NCBI GenBank assembly: GCA_964536025.1
Contig: CAZHXA010000029.1
Coordinates: forward strand, 1 to 26,671
From: RGIG4576 sp964536025
Lineage (GTDB): Bacteria > Bacteroidota > Bacteroidia > Bacteroidales > Muribaculaceae
Direction of reading: 5' to 3'
DNA length: 26,671 nt
Below, piece after piece: positions 24,970 through 26,671 of this stretch. Below the pieces are notes generated by a model. The model was not told the DNA's origin and searched no databases. It saw nothing but the letters and a program-made list of their open reading frames with translations. Both the position numbers and the translations under genes were made by a program. The first letter of the stretch is position 1, and each line of letters opens with the position of its first letter.

Positions 24970-25740
24970 TTATTTCAATTCGTCTTTAAGAAAACTTTTT
25001 ATAACAGCAGCAAATTGATAAGGATTTTCCAAAAAACTATAATGTCCCACACCATCAAAGGCAACAAGACCGGAATTAGGGATAAGACGTTCCATTATTT
25101 TTGCATCATTAAGTGGTGTTGCTGTATCATTTTTCCCCCACACAAGCAATGTTGGACATTTTACATGTGGCATTATGCTTTTTAAATCCTCATTTACCAT
25201 TTTACTTAAAATAGCTCTCATTTTTTGAGTTGAATTATTGTAATCACTCGAGCCACTTTTTGCACGATATTTATTAAGCAATTTGTCTCCTTTATTTTTT
25301 CCTAAAAACAAAGGTAAAATATACTTTATTGTTTTATATGTATAAATTTTAATATAATACGACAACGTTCTTCTTGGCTTCACTCCTGCAGCATCAACAA
25401 GAATAAGTTTTTTCACTTCATTTCGTGATGAATACAATATACCAACTCTTCCTCCAAAAGAATGTCCCAATAAAACAGGAGAATTAATACCTTCCTGCTT
25501 TACAAATGTTTCTATTAATCGAGTATATTCTTCTACACCCCAAACAGAACAAGGCTCAGAGCTTTCACCAAAACCCGGAAAATCCAAATTATAGACCTTC
25601 ATTCGTGGTAATAATATTTTTTCAATACTTAGCAAAGTTGAACGATTACATCCCCATCCATGCATAAGAATTATCGGTTCACCTTCACCTTTTACCGAGT
25701 AATGAAAATCCACTCCATCTATATGTATATGTTTATCCAT
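24970..25740 (-). CDS. Alpha/beta hydrolase
   Basis: 256 residues, no signal peptide. Oxyanion loop HGWG (27-30), nucleophile elbow GHSFGG with Ser94, acid Asp205 in WGKNDTATP and His233 in GVGHYSFLENP form a full catalytic triad. A lysine- and tyrosine-rich cap (about 122-185) lies between strands. The family includes esterases, lipases and C-C hydrolases, so the substrate is open. First gene of a three-gene unit with the MurF-like ligase and ddl, preceded by a -7 box, which points to a role in cell-wall precursor or envelope metabolism; that is inference from position only. Confidence 0.88.
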   Translation of the reverse strand: MDKHIHIDGVDFHYSVKGEGEPIILMHGWGCNRSTLLSIEKILLPRMKVYNLDFPGFGESSEPCSVWGVEEYTRLIETFVKQEGINSPVLLGHSFGGRVGILYSSRNEVKKLILVDAAGVKPRRTLSYYIKIYTYKTIKYILPLFLGKNKGDKLLNKYRAKSGSSDYNNSTQKMRAILSKMVNEDLKSIMPHVKCPTLLVWGKNDTATPLNDAKIMERLIPNSGLVAFDGVGHYSFLENPYQFAAVIKSFLKDELK

Positions 25741-25760
25741 ATTATAGTAAAATCAATTCA

Positions 25761-25768
25761 CAAAGATA
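25761..25768 (-). promoter_or_regulatory. -7 box of the hydrolase-murF-ddl promoter
   Basis: The minus strand reads TATCTTTG, a full match to TAnnTTTG, in the 80-bp gap after the DUF3108 gene and about 20 bp before the hydrolase ATG. No clear -33 TTG at the expected distance. Confidence 0.6.
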
Positions 25769-25820
25769 CTAATATTGTGTCACATATCATCACTTTTTTA
25801 CGTTTTTACTTTACTATATT

Positions 25821-26570
25821 TTAATCACGATAATATGCACGCACCTCACCTATAGGCAAACTTCCTTTCAATAACAAAGGTATTCTTGATACATCAGTAG
25901 ATATCCATGTATCAATATCATCGCTTGATTTATTTTTACCATCTTCAGTAAATTTAAACTTTATATGATAAGCATCTCTATGTGATTTATCTCGCATTTT
26001 TACACGCTCTTCACCAACATACGTTACATCAAGACGCTCTTTACGTTTTCCGGAAAAAATAGTCACGCTAAATGTTTTATTTTTTGCCAACTCACCCATA
26101 TCAATATTTCTCAACCAATAAAATACGCTCAACATATCGTATGCCGGGCCATCAGTAGTAAGAGTAATTTTAAAATCATCTTTACCCGGTCTTATGCGTG
26201 TACAATGACCTGTTGTTACACCATTTTTTACAAAAAAATCCACAATATCCTTTCCTTCATATTTCTTTTCATGCGTAGTTTTGATATATTTTACCGGCAC
26301 AAAACTGTTTTTATCTATTGAAGAAGATAATGTATCTCGTACCTTATATATATTATCCACCCAAGAAAGCGTTCTTGCACTTAATTTAGCTTCATAAAAA
26401 CGACCTCCATCTTTAATTTCCAATGTAGCAGATGCTGCATGTTTCCAAATAAGCCCCCAATGATAAACTATCTGATAATCCAATTTTTCTTTACGAAAAT
26501 TTACACTTTGCATCGTAAAAACAAATACTACGATAAAAGTAAATAACACATATACGCGTTTCAACATCAT
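25821..26570 (-). CDS. DUF3108 protein
   Basis: 249 residues. An N-terminal hydrophobic segment (about 4-22) looks like a signal peptide or anchor. The rest is beta-rich and follows DUF3108: YQIVYHWGLIWKHAASATLEI, then ARTLSWVDNIYKVRDTLSSSID, a GPAYDMLSVFYWLRN helix and the end DTWISTDVSRIPLLLKGSLPIGEVRAYYRD. Members are exported proteins of unknown function; the fold may resemble lipoprotein-carrier-like half barrels, which I cannot confirm. Two adjacent ATG codons begin the frame; the first was taken. It has its own -7 box upstream, and the next gene has another, so it is probably a separate unit. Confidence 0.82.
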   Translation of the reverse strand: MMLKRVYVLFTFIVVFVFTMQSVNFRKEKLDYQIVYHWGLIWKHAASATLEIKDGGRFYEAKLSARTLSWVDNIYKVRDTLSSSIDKNSFVPVKYIKTTHEKKYEGKDIVDFFVKNGVTTGHCTRIRPGKDDFKITLTTDGPAYDMLSVFYWLRNIDMGELAKNKTFSVTIFSGKRKERLDVTYVGEERVKMRDKSHRDAYHIKFKFTEDGKNKSSDDIDTWISTDVSRIPLLLKGSLPIGEVRAYYRD

Positions 26571-26607
26571 TTCAAATTTATTTTATGATTCATAAAACAT
26601 AGACTCA

Positions 26608-26615
26608 CAAAACTA
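26608..26615 (-). promoter_or_regulatory. -7 box of the DUF3108 gene
   Basis: The minus strand reads TAGTTTTG, a full match to TAnnTTTG, about 38 bp before the start codon. The last 55 bases of the window hold nothing else I can support. Confidence 0.6.
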
Positions 26616-26671
26616 CAAAAAGATTAATTACCTAAATTAAATTGTACAAATAAAAAAATAAAGTTTTAAAT

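Noticed and set aside
25772..25787. Short dyad TGTGTCACA near the hydrolase promoter, Crp-like at first sight
   Set aside because: Only 4-bp arms with a single-base centre; too short to separate from chance in AT-rich DNA and not spaced like a Crp site.
1..26671. CRISPR array, tRNA or rRNA genes, CIRCE element, prophage or defence island
   Set aside because: I looked for regularly spaced repeats, cloverleaf sequence, TTAGCACTC/GAGTGCTAA pairs and phage or nuclease gene families, and saw none.

Overview
The window reads as AT-rich chromosome (roughly one third G+C by eye) of a member of the order Bacteroidales. The evidence is the set of gene families (DUF4296, DUF3108 and DUF3316-like proteins, an alpha2-type GlyRS, a TonB-free set of Bacteroidota lipoproteins), the lack of clear Shine-Dalgarno sites, and Bacteroidota-type -7 boxes (TAnnTTTG) in several upstream regions. 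Genus cannot be fixed from the sequence alone. Most of the content is ordinary core chromosome. The accessory parts are one decayed insertion sequence and, possibly, one peptidoglycan-precursor cassette.

Layout: (1) 1-222 is intergenic, with a strong bidirectional hairpin terminator. (2) 225-1109 is a decayed IS5-family (IS427-like) element with 15-bp terminal inverted repeats, a TA target duplication, and a transposase carrying five in-frame stops and two frameshifts. (3) 1143-7120, minus strand, is a tight operon: parC (topoisomerase IV A), a predicted outer-membrane protein overlapping it by ATGA, an S41 protease lipoprotein, and an N-acetylmuramoyl-L-alanine amidase. (4) 7355-11462, plus strand, holds glyS, an FKBP-type PPIase lipoprotein and an OPT-family transporter, closed by an 18-bp-stem terminator. 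(5) 11715-14156 is lon, with its own promoter, an operator-like inverted repeat in the leader, and a 23-bp-stem hairpin shared with the convergent radA. (6) 14363-26570, all minus strand, reads in transcription order: DUF3108 protein; alpha/beta hydrolase - membrane-anchored MurF-like ligase - Ddl; then ileS - dksA/traR-like - lspA - DUF4296 lipoprotein - SpoU-type RNA methyltransferase - radA.

How it fits together: envelope themes recur. LspA processes lipoproteins, and three predicted lipoproteins (S41 protease, FKBP, DUF4296 protein) lie in the window. The amidase cuts peptidoglycan. The Ddl/MurF-like pair would make and attach D-Ala-D-Ala. The translation, DNA-topology and quality-control genes (ileS, glyS, parC, radA, lon) are typical housekeeping.

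The two observations I rate highest are the hydrolase / membrane-MurF / clostridial-looking Ddl cassette, whose MurF-like protein has a multi-helix membrane region where the UDP-MurNAc-binding domain normally sits, and the swapped class I signature in IleRS (GIHH in place of HIGH), which predicts very strong mupirocin resistance. No CRISPR array, rRNA, tRNA, prophage or complete novel defence system was found.
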